In this document: piece after piece, positions 61,634 to 64,000 of the stretch | Layout of the letters: each line of letters starts with the position of its first letter | How positions within the stretch are numbered: position 1 is the first letter of the stretch | Origin: Setoptus koraiensis | Taxonomy: Eukaryota > Arthropoda | Assembly: GCA_048013815.1 (NCBI GenBank) | Contig: CM106586.1 | Coordinates: 5,208,001-5,272,000, forward strand | DNA length: 64,000 bases | Direction of reading: 5' to 3' | Notes under the pieces: generated by a model | Told to the model about the DNA's origin: nothing | Databases searched by the model: none | What the model saw: the letters and a program-made list of their open reading frames with translations, nothing else | Position numbers and translations under genes: made by a program

Positions 61634-62946
61634 ATGTCAGCAGAAGATGATAACATCAATCCAACAACAAATACCGAAAATGACGATCTAGACGATGAAA
61701 AGAATGCCTATGATGAAGCAGCAACTCGCGAGGCCGCTCGCAAAAGGTGCTACAAGTACCAGGACCCACCCAAGTTATACCAAGTTGATGTTAGTACAAC
61801 ATGGACCTTGATCTCACTCATACTATTCGATATTTCTTCTTAATTAATATATTGGAACTGACCCATTCTGTTCTAACCATTCCGCTGACAGGGAGATTCA
61901 GCTCTTAAAGGCCTTCAACAGTTAGTCTCCTCTTATATAACAGAACAGGAAATATGTTACATGGCCGAACTACAAGACTACATGACAGATCAAAGTGGCT
62001 CATGGACCGTTGGTGACGAGCACTTGACGATGCTGTCGGAATTTCTAGTCAATAAAGATAACAAATATGCCCCGAACGTACCGTTGCTCACTTTACAAGT
62101 TCTCCAAGGTGAGATATCGCACTCAAACAACTTTCAAACACACTTGAATCAGCACATACAGAATCACTAAGACAGGTTCTAAACGTTTTGCTAGCTAACC
62201 TCATTAACGATCATCTAACTTTTCTCCATTTGTACCCCAATAATTTAATATGGTGATAACAATAATATGTAAAAAAAATGATAATCTAGCGTCTGCACTC
62301 AAAGATGACTTTGTGTTAATACTTCATCAGGATCGTAAAGAACACAGACTAATGTCTTATATGAACACAATGGAGCAATTAACTTTGGCAGAACAAGAAG
62401 AGATTGTAAAATTGTTATGTAACTTGTGCGGGGTGCCGGGTAGTTTTGATTGGCTTATGTACATATCTGAGGTGAGTTTCAAAATAGTGAAAACAAACCA
62501 CTGAAATTTCAATCTGTGCTCCGATATCTAACCAACATATTTTTTTTCAATTCTTTATCCTTCTTATTATTCCCTGATAGTGGACGGATCACGATGGGTC
62601 CGTTACTAGTAACAGTAGAGTTACAACAAAAGCTGCCGTCCATGCAATCTTGAACGACAAGTTAACAACCCTTCAAGATTGCGGTATTAATCTCATGTTT
62701 AATTTGGCCTTGAAAAATGTTTTTGATGATGTTGCATCAGAATTATCAACGGCTATCTTGCAATATCTTCACACTGACATCAGTGAGAAGCACACCCTCT
62801 TGTGTGTGGTGGCTCTGACGAGATTCATCGAAATCAACTCGTCAGACGTGATGGCCCTCGTCAAGATGCTGGGTCCTGATTTGAACAAGCTCAAAGGCAA
62901 AACCGCTGAAATTGATCAACTGGTGGAGGCCATAGAATCTAAATAA
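61634..62946 (+). CDS. PUL-domain (PLAA C-terminal-like) protein
   Basis: Exons 61634-61789, 61892-62108, 62290-62471 and 62581-62946 join in phases 0, 1, 0 to about 306 residues. The first 35 residues are acidic and Asn/Asp-rich. The rest is all-helical and lines up with the PUL domain of PLAA/Ufd3: VPLLTLQVL to FPALDILRL, LLCNLCGVPGSFDWLM to TFCNCFVGQAGQKLMM, INLMFNLALKN to IHIALATLALN, and LCVVALTRFIE to RLLVALGTLI. PUL is an armadillo-like fold that binds the tail of p97/Cdc48, so a role as a p97 cofactor in ubiquitin-dependent turnover is inferred. The WD40 and PFU domains of PLAA are absent, and no exons for them are seen upstream in the window. The match is by eye and modest. Confidence 0.6.
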
Positions 62947-63695
62947 AGATAATCAGTCAGTCCGTTCCTGCTTTAGACATGGGTTGTTGTTGCTAAAACT
63001 TCTTAAATTATGTTGAAATCAAAAGTATGATGATTTATATATACAAAAGCACTGTTTTATCTTTGATTGTCAGTCTAGGTACCAAGAGAGATGTTGATGT
63101 GGTACTAGTAATGCTATCTATCTATATATTAAAATAAAGTAAGGCATAAAAAATTTATAAATTAAAATAACTGGTAGTGCAAGATGGATTGATAGTATAC
63201 AAGAAGCGGACATTTTTGTCCATCAACTTTGGGTTTTGTCCATGGATCCTAGTGGCGATTAGAGACGAGCAACGAAAAAAAATTGACATACAAATAATGT
63301 TGGCCAATCAGCACTGTATCGTAACACCATCTCATGTGACCATTATTTATGAACGCGCGATACTTGCAAAAATAACAAATAGATTAACAGGACAAATATC
63401 GTATGAACCGGTCAATAGCACGCGTTGAAACTGCATCATTTTGCACGAACGTTTTTCACATATAAGATATATCCTTTATTTATTGGACTGTCATATGTTG
63501 AGTGAAGCATCTGGTTATTATCCATAAAATATTCGTCTTAAAACATTTGTTTTAAAGAATTTTATTCGAAGCATTCAATGAGTTCTTCCAGAAGAAGAAT
63601 TCTATTCCTCAAACTGCAAAAACGTGGAAATTTGTTTTGAAATTATCAGTGGAGGCTTCATATCAATTTTGAAGATATACACAACTTTCACAATC
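62947..63695. other. Spacer after the PUL gene
   Basis: About 750 bp, AT-rich. AATAAAG overlaps the PUL stop codon and another AATAAAG lies near 63,132. An 83-codon frame at 63,177-63,428 has no recognisable feature. The last 200 bp are probably the leader of the next gene. Confidence 0.4.
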
Positions 63696-64000
63696 ATGGA
63701 TCGTCATTCCGACCTCGAAGGTCTACTCAAGTATTTTATGGAGAAAATCGAGACTATCGAGATGACTATACCCCTCACAAAGCTTTGTCATCAAACTCAA
63801 ATTAAAACTGACGATCCAAATGCTTTAAAATTTAGATTACCTGTTGGAAACATGGGAGGTCTGATTCACAACAACGGTAGCATATCGGAAGCAATAGATG
63901 GATTCAGTGACGTTGATTTGAAGGCACTAGAACAAAATGTCAATGATATGGAAGAACTCATCGACAAAATAAATAACAAGATCAAGGATCAGGAGATGAA
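63696..64000 (+). CDS. Unidentified coiled-coil protein, 5' part, cut by the window edge
   Basis: A frame opens at ATG 63,696 (CAATCATGGATC) and stays open to the last base, giving 101 residues. It begins MDRHSDLEGLLKYFMEKIET. After a loop (LPVGNMGGLIHNNGS), the charged helix DLKALEQNVNDMEELIDKIN suggests a coiled coil. Codon use looks like that of the neighbouring genes. I do not recognise the family and the rest lies outside the window. Confidence 0.55.
   Translation, partial: MDRHSDLEGLLKYFMEKIETIEMTIPLTKLCHQTQIKTDDPNALKFRLPVGNMGGLIHNNGSISEAIDGFSDVDLKALEQNVNDMEELIDKINNKIKDQEM

Noticed and set aside
1-64000. CRISPR array, bacterial operon or plasmid features
   Set aside because: No regular repeat-spacer pattern exists and every recognised gene is an animal gene with spliceosomal introns or eukaryotic context.
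1-64000. Retroviral or other capsid- or envelope-bearing elements
   Set aside because: I saw no long terminal repeats, reverse transcriptase, integrase or capsid-like frames. The only mobile elements supported are short hAT-like ones.

Overview
The window is nuclear DNA of an animal. Genes have GT-AG introns of about 70 to 280 bp, CDS starts are ATG, and all recognisable products are animal housekeeping or developmental proteins. An ImpL2-type secreted two-Ig protein, intron-poor genes, and short gene-to-gene spacing next to long microsatellite-rich deserts suggest an arthropod. A mite or other chelicerate is my best guess, but nothing here proves it.

Layout. (1) Positions 1-23,742 hold no gene I can recognise. 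This is AT-rich DNA with many microsatellites (CA, TA, GA, CGT, TCA) and small tandem repeats, becoming CpG- and CA-rich at about 18.5-22.9 kb. It probably holds promoter, regulatory or 5' non-coding exon sequence of ImpL2. (2) From 23.7 to 58.1 kb the DNA is gene-dense: ImpL2 (+), MKS1 (+), CNOT2 (-), a CIAO1-WDR4 fusion (+), cytoplasmic dynein-2 heavy chain DYNC2H1 (-, one 11.8-kb exon), ULK3 kinase (+), DHFR with a novel N-terminal extension (-), BLOC1S2 (+), an unidentified coiled-coil protein (-), proteasome subunit PSMD8/Rpn12 (+) and a BMI1/Psc-class Polycomb RING protein (-). (3) From 58.1 to 61.6 kb is a divergent, CA/CT-repeat-rich intergenic region. (4) From 61.6 to 64 kb are a PUL-domain protein (+) and the start of an unidentified coiled-coil gene that runs off the right edge.

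Genes are largely arranged in convergent and divergent pairs with very short spacers. The stop codons of the fusion gene and DYNC2H1 are 45 bp apart, those of PSMD8 and PCGF 32 bp apart, and the ULK3 and DHFR coding regions overlap by 38 bp on opposite strands. MKS1 (ciliary transition zone), DYNC2H1 (retrograde IFT motor) and ULK3 (a Gli/Ci kinase in other animals) all touch cilium or Hedgehog biology, but nothing shows that they are co-regulated.

The most notable observations are the in-frame CIAO1-WDR4 fusion, a dynein-2 heavy chain that ends before the C-terminal domain and has degenerate AAA3/AAA4 nucleotide sites, DHFR preceded in frame by about 99 residues of unknown origin, and three short non-autonomous hAT-like elements (two side by side near 31.4-32.2 kb, one near 48.6 kb) with terminal inverted repeats and recognisable 8-bp target duplications. 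All family assignments come from remembered motifs and alignments by eye. No search was run.
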